This document shows positions 1 through 8,249 of a stretch of 64,000 nt of DNA, in pieces (position 1 is the first letter of the stretch; each line of letters begins with the position of its first letter). The position numbers were made by a program, and so were the translations under genes. Under the pieces are notes generated by a model, which was given only the letters and a program-made list of their open reading frames with translations, was not told the DNA's origin and ran no database searches. The stretch comes from Microlunatus antarcticus (lineage in GTDB: Bacteria > Actinomycetota > Actinomycetes > Propionibacteriales > Propionibacteriaceae). The stretch is from the NCBI RefSeq assembly GCF_014193425.1, contig NZ_JACHZG010000001.1, forward strand, positions 1,054,001-1,118,000, read 5' to 3'.

Positions 1-288
1 CGCGGGGTCAGCGAGTACCGGCTCGTGCGCAAGCACGCCTACCGCCCCGCGCTGATCCCGATCATCACCGTCATCGGCCTCCAGATCGCGCTGCTCCTGG
101 GCGGTGCGGTGCTGACCGAGACGACCTTCGAGTGGAAGGGCCTCGGCTTCCAGCTGGCGCAGTACCTGACCGCGCGCGACTTCGTCGCCGTCCAGGGCAT
201 CGTCGCGCTGCTGGCGGTGATCGTCGCGGTCACCAACTTCGTCGTCGACGTCCTGGCCGCCCTCATCGACCCACGGGTGCGCTACTGA
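1..288 (+). CDS. Peptide ABC transporter permease, DppB type, 3' fragment
   Basis: This is the C-terminal end of an inner-membrane permease; the reading frame is open from base 1, so the gene begins before the window. The roughly 95 residues include the conserved VREYR-like run after the cytoplasmic loop and two hydrophobic segments ending in the LIDPRVRY tail typical of DppB/OppB permeases (family knowledge). Its stop codon overlaps the ATG of the next permease gene by one base, so it is the upstream member of the same operon. It would form the transmembrane channel for di- or oligopeptides, or possibly nickel or glutathione, as a heterodimer with the following gene product. Substrate cannot be told from sequence. 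Confidence 0.9.
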   Translation, partial: RGVSEYRLVRKHAYRPALIPIITVIGLQIALLLGGAVLTETTFEWKGLGFQLAQYLTARDFVAVQGIVALLAVIVAVTNFVVDVLAALIDPRVRY

Positions 289-1391
289 TGACCACCTCGA
301 CCTCCACCCCGCCCGCCGGTGCGGCGCCCGCGAGCCACGCCACGCTGTCCGGCCGCCGTCGTACCTGGCGGGACCTCCCGGTGGTGCACCAGCTGCGCCA
401 GAGCGTGGGCGTCCAGCGCGGGATGCTCGTCGCCGGCCTGGTGCTCACGGCCGTCTTCGTCCTCGTCGCCGTCCTCGCCCCGCTGATCGCCCCGTACCGC
501 TGGGCGCAGCGGGAGGCCGACGGCCAGGCGTTCGACACCCTGCAGCCGCCGGGCGGCGACCACCTGCTCGGCACGACCCAGGGCGGGTACGACGTGCTCT
601 CCCGGGTGGTCTGGGGCGCCCAGACCGCGCTCGAGACGATGGTCGTCGCCGTCGTGCTGTCGATCTTCGTCGGCGTCGCGCTGGGTCTGGTCTCCGGCTA
701 CGTCGGCGGCTGGCTGGACCGCGTCCTCGTCGTCGTGGGCGACGCGATCTACGCCTTCCCGACCCTGCTGCTGGCGATCGTCGTCTCCATCGCCATCTCC
801 GGCGGGCAGTCGAGCAAGTGGGGCGGCATCCTCGCCGCCGCCTTCTCGATCACCGTGGTCTACATCCCGCAGTACTTCCGCGTGATCCGGTCCGAGACCG
901 TCCGGATCAAGGCCGAGGCGTACGTCGAGTCGGCCAAGGTCGTCGGTGCGTCGACCGGGCGGATCATGTTCCGCCACGTGCTGCGCAACGCCACCCGCAC
1001 GCTGCCGCTGATCTTCACGCTGAACGCGAGCGAGGCCCTGCTGACGCTGGCCGGGCTGGGCTTCCTCGGCTTCGGCATCGAGCCCAACTCGGCCGCCGAG
1101 TGGGGCTACGACCTCAACCGCGCCATCTCCGACGTCACGAGCGGCGTGTGGTGGACCGGGCTCTTCCCGGGGCTCGCGATCGTGCTCTTCGTCCTCGGCG
1201 TCACGCTGGTCGGCGAGAGCCTGAACGACCTCGCCGACCCCCGCCTGCGGGGACGTCGCCGGGTGACGGCGGCCGGCGGGACCGTGGCCGCGACGTCCGT
1301 CGTGCCCGGCGGGACGCTCGACTCGGCGGCCGGCCTGGAGACCCCGGGCGGGGCCGCGTACGACCGGGTCGACGGAGGGGAGGACCGATGA
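288..1391 (+). CDS. Peptide ABC transporter permease, DppC type
   Basis: A 367-residue inner-membrane permease. It has a polar N-terminal extension of about 50 residues, then the first membrane helix near residues 45-65 and the DppC N-terminal domain with a LLGTTQGGYDVLSR run. The binding-protein-dependent transport domain follows, with the EAYVESAKVVGAS coupling loop that contacts the ATPase. The tail of about 40 residues is Gly/Ala rich and is probably not part of the fold. ATG at 288 overlaps the previous stop (TGATG), and its own stop overlaps the next ATG (ATGA), so the three genes should be translationally coupled. The fold assignment is firm; the transported substrate is unknown. Confidence 0.93.
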   Translation: MTTSTSTPPAGAAPASHATLSGRRRTWRDLPVVHQLRQSVGVQRGMLVAGLVLTAVFVLVAVLAPLIAPYRWAQREADGQAFDTLQPPGGDHLLGTTQGGYDVLSRVVWGAQTALETMVVAVVLSIFVGVALGLVSGYVGGWLDRVLVVVGDAIYAFPTLLLAIVVSIAISGGQSSKWGGILAAAFSITVVYIPQYFRVIRSETVRIKAEAYVESAKVVGASTGRIMFRHVLRNATRTLPLIFTLNASEALLTLAGLGFLGFGIEPNSAAEWGYDLNRAISDVTSGVWWTGLFPGLAIVLFVLGVTLVGESLNDLADPRLRGRRRVTAAGGTVAATSVVPGGTLDSAAGLETPGGAAYDRVDGGEDR

Positions 1392-3145
1392 GCCTGCACG
1401 ACGCCGCACGTCAGTCCGAGCACGACACCGGCGGGCCGGTGGTGGACATCCGCGACCTCGAGGTCTCGTTCGCCAGCGACCGCGGGTCGGTCAAGGCGGT
1501 CGACGGGGTCAGCCTCCAGGTCGCGCCTGGCGAGGTCCTCGCCGTCGTCGGCGAGTCCGGCAGCGGCAAGACCGTGACGGCCAAGAGCATCCTCGGCCTG
1601 CTGCCGGCCAGCGCCACCGCCTCGGGCATGGTGCTGCTCGGGTCGAAGCGCGGGCACGCGGCGACCGACGTCGTCGCGGTGCCGAAGTCGCGCCTGCGCG
1701 AGCTGCGCGGGACCGACGTGGCGATGGTGTTCCAGGAGCCGTCCGCCGCGCTCAACCCCGTCTACACGGTGGGCTGGCAGATCGCCGAGGGCCTGCGCGC
1801 CCACACCTCGATCAGCCGCGGCGACGCGCGGGCCAAGGCGATCGACGTCCTGCGCCGGGTCGGCATCCCCGACCCCGAGGAGCGCGTCGACTACTACCCC
1901 CACCAGTTCTCGGGGGGCCAGAAGCAGCGGGTCGTCATCGCGATGGCGCTCGTGCTCGACCCCGGGCTGATCGTCGCCGACGAGCCGACCACCGCGCTCG
2001 ACGTCACCGTGCAGGCCGAGATCCTGGACCTGCTGCGGCGTTGCCGGGACGACTTCGGCACGTCGATCCTGCTGATCACGCACAACCTCGGCGTGGTCGC
2101 GGACCTCGCCGACCGGGTCGCGGTGATGTACGCCGGGAAGGTCGTCGAGCAGGCGACCACCGCGGAGCTCTTCGCGCACCCGCAGCAGGAGTACACCCGG
2201 ACGCTCCTCGCCGCCGTCCCGTTCGTGGGGCAGGGCCGCGAGCGGGCCGCCGTACGCGCCTCCGCCCGCGAGGCCACCGCGCAGGACGCGGGCACCGAGC
2301 CGGAGACGGTGGTCGAGGCCGACGGCCTGCGCATCACCTACCCCGGCCGGCTGGGCCGCGCCGGCTTCACCGCCGTCGACGGGGTCTCGTTCCGGCTGCG
2401 GTCGGGCGAGGTGCTCGGCCTGGTGGGGGAGAGCGGGTCGGGCAAGACCACCATCGGGCGCGCCATCGCCGGGCTGACCAAGGTCACCGGCGGGTCGCTG
2501 CGTGTGCTGGGGCAGGAGATGCGCGGGGTCAAGGAGCGCACGTTCCGCCCGCTGCGCGGCGACATCGGCTTCGTGTTCCAGGACCCGGCCTCGAGCTTCA
2601 ACCCGCTGCTCACGATCGCCGACTGCGTCGCCGAGCCGCTGGTCGTGCACGGGCGAGCAACCGACCCGCGGGCCGCGCGGGCCCGCGTCGACGAGCTGCT
2701 CGAGGCGGTGCAGCTGCCGCGCGCGTACGGCGACCGCTACCCCCACGAGCTGAGCGGTGGTCAGCGCCAGCGGGCGAGCCTCGCCCGGGCGCTGGCGCTC
2801 GACCCGAAGCTGCTGATCGCCGACGAGCCGACCTCGGCCCTCGACGTCTCGGTGCAGGCACGGGTGCTGGAGCTGTTCTCCGAGCTGCAGGCCCGGTTGG
2901 GCTTCGCCTCGCTCTTCATCAGCCACGACCTCGCGGTCGTCGACCTGCTGGCCGACCGCATCGCCGTGCTCTACCACGGCGAGCTGGTCGAGGAGGGCAC
3001 CGGCGAGCAGGTGCTCGGCGCTCCGCAGCACCCGTACACGCAGCGGCTGCTCGCCTCCCTGCCCGTGCCGGACCCGGCCGCGCAGGCCGACCGCCGCCAC
3101 GAGCTCGCCCGGCTCAAGGCGGACGAGACCACGTCGCAGCGCTGA
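1388..3145 (+). CDS. Fused dipeptide ABC transporter ATP-binding protein (DppD-DppF)
   Basis: A 585-residue protein with two complete ABC ATPase domains in one chain, replacing the usual separate DppD and DppF. The first domain (about residues 15-270) has Walker A GESGSGKT, signature FSGGQ and Walker B LIVADEPT. The second (about 300-560) repeats GESGSGKT, LSGGQ and LLIADEPT. Each carries the C-terminal oligopeptide extension (HPQQEYTRTLLAAVP and HPYTQRLLASLP). It drives peptide uptake through the two upstream permeases; the ATG at 1388 overlaps the dppC stop by four bases. Fusion of the two ATPases is common in Actinobacteria. Confidence 0.95.
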   Translation: MSLHDAARQSEHDTGGPVVDIRDLEVSFASDRGSVKAVDGVSLQVAPGEVLAVVGESGSGKTVTAKSILGLLPASATASGMVLLGSKRGHAATDVVAVPKSRLRELRGTDVAMVFQEPSAALNPVYTVGWQIAEGLRAHTSISRGDARAKAIDVLRRVGIPDPEERVDYYPHQFSGGQKQRVVIAMALVLDPGLIVADEPTTALDVTVQAEILDLLRRCRDDFGTSILLITHNLGVVADLADRVAVMYAGKVVEQATTAELFAHPQQEYTRTLLAAVPFVGQGRERAAVRASAREATAQDAGTEPETVVEADGLRITYPGRLGRAGFTAVDGVSFRLRSGEVLGLVGESGSGKTTIGRAIAGLTKVTGGSLRVLGQEMRGVKERTFRPLRGDIGFVFQDPASSFNPLLTIADCVAEPLVVHGRATDPRAARARVDELLEAVQLPRAYGDRYPHELSGGQRQRASLARALALDPKLLIADEPTSALDVSVQARVLELFSELQARLGFASLFISHDLAVVDLLADRIAVLYHGELVEEGTGEQVLGAPQHPYTQRLLASLPVPDPAAQADRRHELARLKADETTSQR

Positions 3146-3152
3146 CGCCCAC

Positions 3153-3172
3153 GCCCGGAGCGCGCTCCGGGC
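3153..3172. terminator. Hairpin after the peptide ABC operon
   Basis: A perfect 8-bp stem (3153-3160 with 3165-3172) with a CGCG loop lies 8 bases after the ATPase stop codon. There is no T-run, as is usual for hairpin terminators in high-GC Actinobacteria. It separates the operon from the FUSC gene. Confidence 0.5.
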
Positions 3173-3187
3173 TGGGATGATCGTCCG

Positions 3188-5212
3188 GTGGTGACCCCGG
3201 GACGTGCGGCCGCGCGGCGGTCGGGCTCGCCTCGGACCTTCGGGCGCGACCCGAGCCTGCTCGACCCGATCGCGCCCGACTGGGTGGTGCGGATCCTCGC
3301 GCCCAAGAAGGCCGACGTGCCCTGGGGCGACATGGTGCGCTCCGGCCTGACCGTGCCGGTCGTCCTGGCGCTGAGCCTGCTGCTCGGGCAGCCCGGGCTG
3401 GGGGTGTTCGCCGGCATGGGCGCGCTGGTCGGCTCGTTCGGCGACAACGGCGGCAGCTTCCGCGCCCGGTTCCGCCGGGTGCTGATGGGCGGGGGCGCGG
3501 GCCTGCTCGGGCTCGTGGTCGGGCGTGCGGCCGCCGAGCAGGGGGTCGCGGCCGTGGTGACCATCGGCGTCCTCGCCGCCGTGTCCGCCCTCCTCAGCTC
3601 GCTCAGCGCCAATCTCTCCTTCGCCGGGCTGCAGCTGCTCGTCTACATCGCGGTCGCCGGGGCGCTGCCACGCGACGTCGGGCTGCACCTCATCGCCGTC
3701 GCGTACGCCGCGGGGATCGCGTGGGCGCTCCTGCTGTCCTATGCGCAGACCCGTTTCCAGCCGCCGGGCAACCCGGCCCTGGCCGGCGAGGTGACGGCGC
3801 TGCACGGCCTGGCCGACGAGCTCCGCCGGCCGCTCGACGGTGCCGGGGCCGAGCCCGCGGGCGGGTCCGACCACGTCCGCCGCGTCGCCCTGGTCCGGCA
3901 GCTGTCCACCGCGTACGACGAGGTCGTGACCGCGCGGTCGACCTCGGCCGGGCGTCGTGACGACCTGCGCCGGCTGGCGTCCACGCTGACCGCGACGTTC
4001 GAGCTGGTGACGGCGGTGTTCGCCCTGCCCGCAGCGTCGGACGACCTCGCCTCCGTCCGAGCCGGTGCCGCCGACCTCGTCGACCGGCTCGCCGGGCTGG
4101 TCGGGCAGCGCCGACGCCGCGAGGTCCGGGCGCAGCTCGCCGCGCTCGAGGACGAGGTCGCCCGGATCGGGTCCGCCGAGACCGACGGGTCCGGCGGCGA
4201 CGCCGACGTGCAGCGGCTCCGGGACGCGCTCCTCCACGTGCTGCGGACCGTCGAGGGCCATCCGTCCGTGGCGACGGGGGGTGACCGGCGGTCGTGGGCC
4301 GGCTACCTGCCCGGTCAGAAGGCGTGGGTCTTCGCCGCGCGGCTCGCGATCACGATGGCGGTCGCCGAGACGGTGCGCCAGCTCGTCCCGCTCGAGAAGC
4401 CCTACTGGATCGTGCTGACCGCCGCGCTCGTCCTCAAGCCCGACCTCGGCTCCGTCTTCGCCCGCGGCGTGCAGCGCACGCTCGGCACGCTGGTCGGGGT
4501 GCTGCTCGGCGTCGCGGTCGTCGCCGTCGTGCCCCACGGCGCCTGGCTGCTGCTGCCGATGGCGGTGCTGGCCTTCGCCTTCCCGTACGGGCGCAACCTC
4601 AACTACGGGCTGCTCTCGACCTTCATCACCCCGCTGGTGCTGCTGCTGATCGACTTCGGCGCGCGGGTCGACGGCCGGATCGCGCTCGACCGGCTGCTCG
4701 ACACCGCCATCGGGGCGGGGATCGTCCTGGTCGTGGGCTACCTGTGCTGGCCGGGCACGTGGCGGCCCCGGCTGGGCGAGCACATCGCCGCCGGCGTCGA
4801 GGCCCTCGGCGGGTACGCACGCGTGGCGTTCGGCGCCGACCGGAGCCCGGTCGGGCCGGCGCGGCGGCGGACGTACGGGGCGATGTCGGACATCCGCTCC
4901 GAGCTGCAGAGCACGCTGGCCGAGCCGCCGCCGCTGTCGCGGCAGGCCGCCGCGTGGTGGCCGCTCATCGCCCAGCTGGAGAAGGCGGCGGACGACCTCA
5001 CCGAGGCGGCCGCCCGTGCCCGCCACCCTGCGGAACGGCCGCCCGCGGCCGACGTCGCCCAGCTCGTGGCCGCCTTCGACGACCTGGCCGCCGCCCTGCG
5101 CGGCCACCGCGCGCCGCGGGACCTCGCCGGGCCGTCGTCGCCGCTGCTGGCCGACGTGAGCGGCGACCTGCGCGGTGCGCGCGGGATCGCCCGAGGACCC
5201 ATCGGTGCCTGA
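3188..5212 (+). CDS. FUSC-family membrane protein
   Basis: A 674-residue predicted inner-membrane protein of the fusaric acid resistance/aromatic acid exporter group. There are two clusters of hydrophobic helices, at about residues 55-185 and 390-520. Each is followed by a soluble, Ala/Leu/Arg-rich, probably helical stretch, the duplicated arrangement typical of full-length FUSC proteins. The second half contains EKPYWIVLTAALVLKPDLG and a GRNLNYGLLSTFITPLV run matching the family's conserved core. The start is one of two tandem GTG codons at 3188/3191. It is likely a proton-coupled exporter of small aromatic or organic acids; the substrate is not deducible. Its stop is 9 bases from the next ATG, so both genes are probably co-transcribed. 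Confidence 0.85.
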   Translation: MVTPGRAAARRSGSPRTFGRDPSLLDPIAPDWVVRILAPKKADVPWGDMVRSGLTVPVVLALSLLLGQPGLGVFAGMGALVGSFGDNGGSFRARFRRVLMGGGAGLLGLVVGRAAAEQGVAAVVTIGVLAAVSALLSSLSANLSFAGLQLLVYIAVAGALPRDVGLHLIAVAYAAGIAWALLLSYAQTRFQPPGNPALAGEVTALHGLADELRRPLDGAGAEPAGGSDHVRRVALVRQLSTAYDEVVTARSTSAGRRDDLRRLASTLTATFELVTAVFALPAASDDLASVRAGAADLVDRLAGLVGQRRRREVRAQLAALEDEVARIGSAETDGSGGDADVQRLRDALLHVLRTVEGHPSVATGGDRRSWAGYLPGQKAWVFAARLAITMAVAETVRQLVPLEKPYWIVLTAALVLKPDLGSVFARGVQRTLGTLVGVLLGVAVVAVVPHGAWLLLPMAVLAFAFPYGRNLNYGLLSTFITPLVLLLIDFGARVDGRIALDRLLDTAIGAGIVLVVGYLCWPGTWRPRLGEHIAAGVEALGGYARVAFGADRSPVGPARRRTYGAMSDIRSELQSTLAEPPPLSRQAAAWWPLIAQLEKAADDLTEAAARARHPAERPPAADVAQLVAAFDDLAAALRGHRAPRDLAGPSSPLLADVSGDLRGARGIARGPIGA

Positions 5213-5221
5213 GGAGACGAC

Positions 5222-5848
5222 ATGACCGGACGTACGGAGCTCGAGCTCGCCGACTGGCGGCGGCGGGTGGCCCAGCTCTACGCCGCCGTCCGCGCGGAGG
5301 CGGAGCCGGCCGTGGGCCACGCCCTGTGGCGCGCCGGCCGGGACGCGCTGTTCCGCGAGCACCCGCAGAGCGCGCTGCGCGCCGACGACCCGCTGCGCGA
5401 GACGGGGCTGCCGTTCTGGCCGTACGACCCGGACCTGCGCTTCGAGCTGCCGCTCGGGCCGGTCCCGGAGGGCACGCGGACCCTGGAGCTGCCCAGCGGC
5501 GAGACGGGCAGCACGCTGCTGCGCGCGGTCGGCGTGCTCGAGCTGCCCGACCCGGTCGGCGGGAGCCTCACCGTCTGGTGGCTGGAGCAGTACGCGGGCG
5601 GGCTGTTCCTCCCGATGCGCGACGGCACGGCCGGCGGCGACCCGGCCACCTCCAGCTACGGCGGCGGGCGCTACCTCCTCGACACGGCCAAGGGCGCCGA
5701 CCTCGGGGCGGTGGGGGACCGGATGGTGATCGACCTCAACTTCCTCTACCACCCGTCCTGCCGCTACGACGACGCCTGGCTCTGCCCGCTCGCGCCGCCC
5801 GAGAACTCCGTCACCGCCCGCGTCGAGGCCGGCGAGCGGATGGCCTGA
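5222..5848 (+). CDS. DUF1684 domain protein
   Basis: A 208-residue soluble protein recognised from the DUF1684 pattern: an N-terminal helix with FREHPQSAL, then PFWPYDPDLRF, a beta-rich core with LTVWWLEQYAGGLFLPMRDGT, and the conserved YGGGRYLLDTAKGAD and DLNFLYHPSCRYDDAWLCPLAPPEN segments. No signal peptide or membrane helix is visible. The family has no established biochemical role that I can state. A GAGGAG ribosome site overlaps the preceding stop codon, so translation is probably coupled to the FUSC gene. The gene is closed by a strong hairpin. Confidence 0.88.
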   Translation: MTGRTELELADWRRRVAQLYAAVRAEAEPAVGHALWRAGRDALFREHPQSALRADDPLRETGLPFWPYDPDLRFELPLGPVPEGTRTLELPSGETGSTLLRAVGVLELPDPVGGSLTVWWLEQYAGGLFLPMRDGTAGGDPATSSYGGGRYLLDTAKGADLGAVGDRMVIDLNFLYHPSCRYDDAWLCPLAPPENSVTARVEAGERMA

Positions 5849-5865
5849 CCGCCCCGGGACGCGCG

Positions 5866-5898
5866 AGGGCCACGCACGCCGTCGGCGTGCGTGGCCCT
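5866..5898. terminator. Bidirectional hairpin terminator
   Basis: A perfect 15-bp stem (5866-5880 with 5884-5898) and a 3-base loop lie between two convergent genes, 18 bases after the DUF1684 stop and about 40 bases beyond the stop of the minus-strand TasA-like gene. No T-run is present. The position fits a shared terminator. Confidence 0.75.
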
Positions 5899-5937
5899 GG
5901 TGCGCGAGGTCGTCCGCGCTCGCCCGGGTGCTGCAGG

Positions 5938-6576
5938 TCAGCTGTTCTGCGCCTCCCAGGTGAAGCCGATCGCCGCGGTGCCGCCCTGGGTGTCGTTCGT
6001 GGTCTCGGTCTTGACGCTGTAGGTGAGCTGGTAGGTCCGGGTCTCGGCGGCCGCGCCGGTGGCGACGCCGGCCGTGTTCCAGGTGCCGACGCCGTTGTTG
6101 AAGGCGGTGGCGGTCGTGCCGAAGCCGGCGAGCGTGCCGGAGTAGACGCTCGAGCCGCTGGTCAGCGGGGTGTAGCCGGTGCAGGAGCCGAACGACCCGC
6201 CGGTGCCTTGGGTGATGGTGAGGTTGATGTCGCTGGCCAGCGCCTTCGTCGTCGCCGCGCCGGTGCCGTAGAGCTTGACGGACGAGGGCAGCGAGCCGGT
6301 GGAGGAGACCACGATGCAGCGGGTGCCGGTGGAGCCGGGCTTGAGGTTGGTCGCAGTGAAGGCCGCGGTGTTGTTGTCGTCGTCGGCCAGCGCGACGGTG
6401 CCGGTCGCCCAGTTGCTCGTCGGGTTGACCGTGGTGGCCGAGTAGGCGGAGTAGGACGACTGCGCGACGACGAGGCCGGAGGCGGCGAGCGCGACGGGGA
6501 CGGCGACCAGCGAGACGATCGTGGCGACCTTGCGCGACGGGCGGCGGGTGGCGACAGCGGCGGTGGTGTTCGACAT
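5938..6576 (-). CDS. TasA/camelysin-like secreted protein with SipW-type signal
   Basis: A 212-residue exported protein. Residues 1-16 are polar and basic, 17-38 form a hydrophobic helix, and the helix ends in VAQSSYSAYSATT, the SipW-dependent signal pattern in which the mature chain starts near the Ser/Tyr-rich stretch. The mature part is Thr/Ser/Gly rich with two Cys (CIVV and SCTGY) and ends in GGTAAIGFTWEAQNS. It is a clear paralogue of the protein at 8250-8849, sharing ITQGTGG, SGSSVYSGTLAGF and the WEAQN tail. TasA and camelysin relatives form fibres or surface proteins. The signal peptidase gene lies directly upstream on the same strand, but a 202-base gap containing a palindrome suggests a separate promoter. 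Confidence 0.82.
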   Translation of the reverse strand: MSNTTAAVATRRPSRKVATIVSLVAVPVALAASGLVVAQSSYSAYSATTVNPTSNWATGTVALADDDNNTAAFTATNLKPGSTGTRCIVVSSTGSLPSSVKLYGTGAATTKALASDINLTITQGTGGSFGSCTGYTPLTSGSSVYSGTLAGFGTTATAFNNGVGTWNTAGVATGAAAETRTYQLTYSVKTETTNDTQGGTAAIGFTWEAQNS

Positions 6577-6724
6577 GGCGGGGGGCTCCTCGAGCTGGGA
6601 CGGTGGTCCTTCGAGCCAGCCCCCGCTTGCTCCCCGGCCTCTCTGGGCTGGTGAGAAGAACTCTGCCGGGGGGACCTCCAGTCAGCCTCAAGCCGCTGAC
6701 ACCGTTGTCTCAGGAGTCCCGCAA

Positions 6725-6740
6725 GATTGAAGTATCAATC
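6725..6740. promoter_or_regulatory. GATTGA-N4-TCAATC palindrome upstream of TasA-like gene
   Basis: A perfect inverted repeat with 6-base arms and a 4-base spacer (AGTA) sits in an unusually AT-rich pocket about 150 bases upstream of the minus-strand start at 6576. Two near copies occur upstream of the secreted metalloprotease gene at 31939. It looks like an operator, and the binding protein is unknown. Confidence 0.45.
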
Positions 6741-6778
6741 GTTCAAACCTCAAGAACTGCTCTGGACGCCGCTGAGGG

Positions 6779-8248
6779 TCAGCGTGCGGCCGCCGCGTAC
6801 AGCGCCTGCACCTGGCTCGCGGTGAGCGCGGAGGGGAAGTACGTGGCGTCGTCCAGCGTGCCGGCGAAGAAGAAGCTGGTCGGGGTGGCGTCCCAGTTGC
6901 TGAGGTTGTCGTAGGCGACCCGCACGTACGCCGACGTCCCCGGCTCGCCCGTGGTCGTGGAGGTGTCGGAGGCGACGAGCGCGCCGTCGACGTAGAGGCG
7001 GAGACCCGCGCTCGAGAGCGAGGCGACCGCGAGGTGCCAGGCGCCGTCGTTGTACGCCTTCGACGACGAGACCGTCTTCACCGCGTTGGCGTACACGCCG
7101 AAGTACACCCGACCGGAGTTGGCCAGGTAGATGTGGCGGTCGTAGGTGCCGGAGGAGCCGGTCTGCCCGCTGCCGAACCCGATCAGCTTGCCGCCGGTCT
7201 GCGTGGTGGTCCGGAACCAGACCGCCAGGGTGAGCACCGTGGGCATCCCGTTCGGCAGGCCGGGCGAGGCGAGGGACCCGCGGGACCCGTCGAAGGTCAT
7301 CGAGCCCCCGCTGTCGTTGGCGCAGGGTCGGTCCGTCGTGGGCGTCCGGCCGGCCGTGCTGTAGACGCCGGTGCGGGCGTTGCCCGAGCTGTCGGTCGCC
7401 GCGGTCGCCGTGGCCGACGTCTCGTCCATCCGGTAGTAGAAGTAGGGGTTGAGGGCCGCCACCGTGCTCGCGCAGGTGGAGGCCGGGCTGGTGGCCAGGG
7501 AGACCGTGGTGCTGGTCCGGCTGCTGAAGCCCGCTCCGGCCGGGTCGGCGACGAGGGCGGACAGCACGAGCGCGACGACCAGGGTGGCACCGCGCCGGCG
7601 CGGAGAGCCCCGGCGCGCGAGGACGTCTGGAGACGGTGAGGTCGCGGGCGTGCCGGGCGCGGATTCTGCGGGGCCGGACTCAGTGGTGCGAGGCCCGGCC
7701 GGGTCGTCCGGCTTGTCGGGGTCGTCGTCGAACGTGCGGTCGCGGCCGCTTGCCGCCACCGCCAGCAGCAGGGCGAGGCAGGCCGCGACCAGGGCCAGGA
7801 AGAGCCACTGGCCCTGGCGCACCCAGACGACCGGGAGGGCGACCCACGGCACTCGCAGGGTCCCGATCCCGACGACGGTGCCGAGCGCGACCGGGGTGGA
7901 GTCGTCGGAGCCGTTCGCGTCGCCCCGGGTGACGAGGAGCCCCGCGTCGTCGATCCGGACGAAGCGGTGCATGCGGAGGCGTCCGGGGTGGTCCGGGTCG
8001 TGGAACAGCAGCACGCTGCCCAGCGTCGGCACGTGCGCCGCCAGCGGGCGGGACACGGCGACGTCGCCGACGTGCAGGCGCGGCAGCATCGACCCGCTGC
8101 TGACGGTGGTGGGGTGCCACCCGACGACGGCCGGCAGCGCGCCCCACGCGGCGAGCCCGAGCAGCCCGACCAGGACGGACCGCGCCAGGGTCACGGCGGC
8201 GAGGCGGGGCCAGGTCCACCGGCGGGGGCTCGGCGTGGCGGCCTCCAC
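6779..8248 (-). CDS. SipW-type signal peptidase I fused to a LamG domain
   Basis: A 489-residue fusion. Residues 1-45 contain a membrane helix. The S26 peptidase part has Ser53 in VSSGSMLP and His94 in LRMHRFVRI, the Ser-His dyad of the ER/archaeal/SipW branch (bacterial LepB uses Lys). A second helix lies near 148-168. After a Pro/Ser-rich linker a new hydrophobic segment (about 218-240) ends in GAGFSSRTSTTVSL, itself like a SipW-substrate signal. A concanavalin/LamG-like domain fills about 290-485 (DGAWHLAVA, LRLYVDG). The GTG start is one base from the stop of the TasA-like gene upstream, and the two form an operon. It likely cleaves the two TasA-like proteins encoded beside it. The fusion is unusual. 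Confidence 0.85.
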   Translation of the reverse strand: MEAATPSPRRWTWPRLAAVTLARSVLVGLLGLAAWGALPAVVGWHPTTVSSGSMLPRLHVGDVAVSRPLAAHVPTLGSVLLFHDPDHPGRLRMHRFVRIDDAGLLVTRGDANGSDDSTPVALGTVVGIGTLRVPWVALPVVWVRQGQWLFLALVAACLALLLAVAASGRDRTFDDDPDKPDDPAGPRTTESGPAESAPGTPATSPSPDVLARRGSPRRRGATLVVALVLSALVADPAGAGFSSRTSTTVSLATSPASTCASTVAALNPYFYYRMDETSATATAATDSSGNARTGVYSTAGRTPTTDRPCANDSGGSMTFDGSRGSLASPGLPNGMPTVLTLAVWFRTTTQTGGKLIGFGSGQTGSSGTYDRHIYLANSGRVYFGVYANAVKTVSSSKAYNDGAWHLAVASLSSAGLRLYVDGALVASDTSTTTGEPGTSAYVRVAYDNLSNWDATPTSFFFAGTLDDATYFPSALTASQVQALYAAAAR

Positions 8249-8249
8249 G

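Noticed and set aside
1106-6691. 1861-codon open frame on the minus strand
   Set aside because: It lies antisense to clear ABC ATPase, FUSC and DUF1684 genes; long antisense frames arise from extreme GC codon bias. Its composition (Arg, Gly, Pro, Ala, His) is typical of such shadows.
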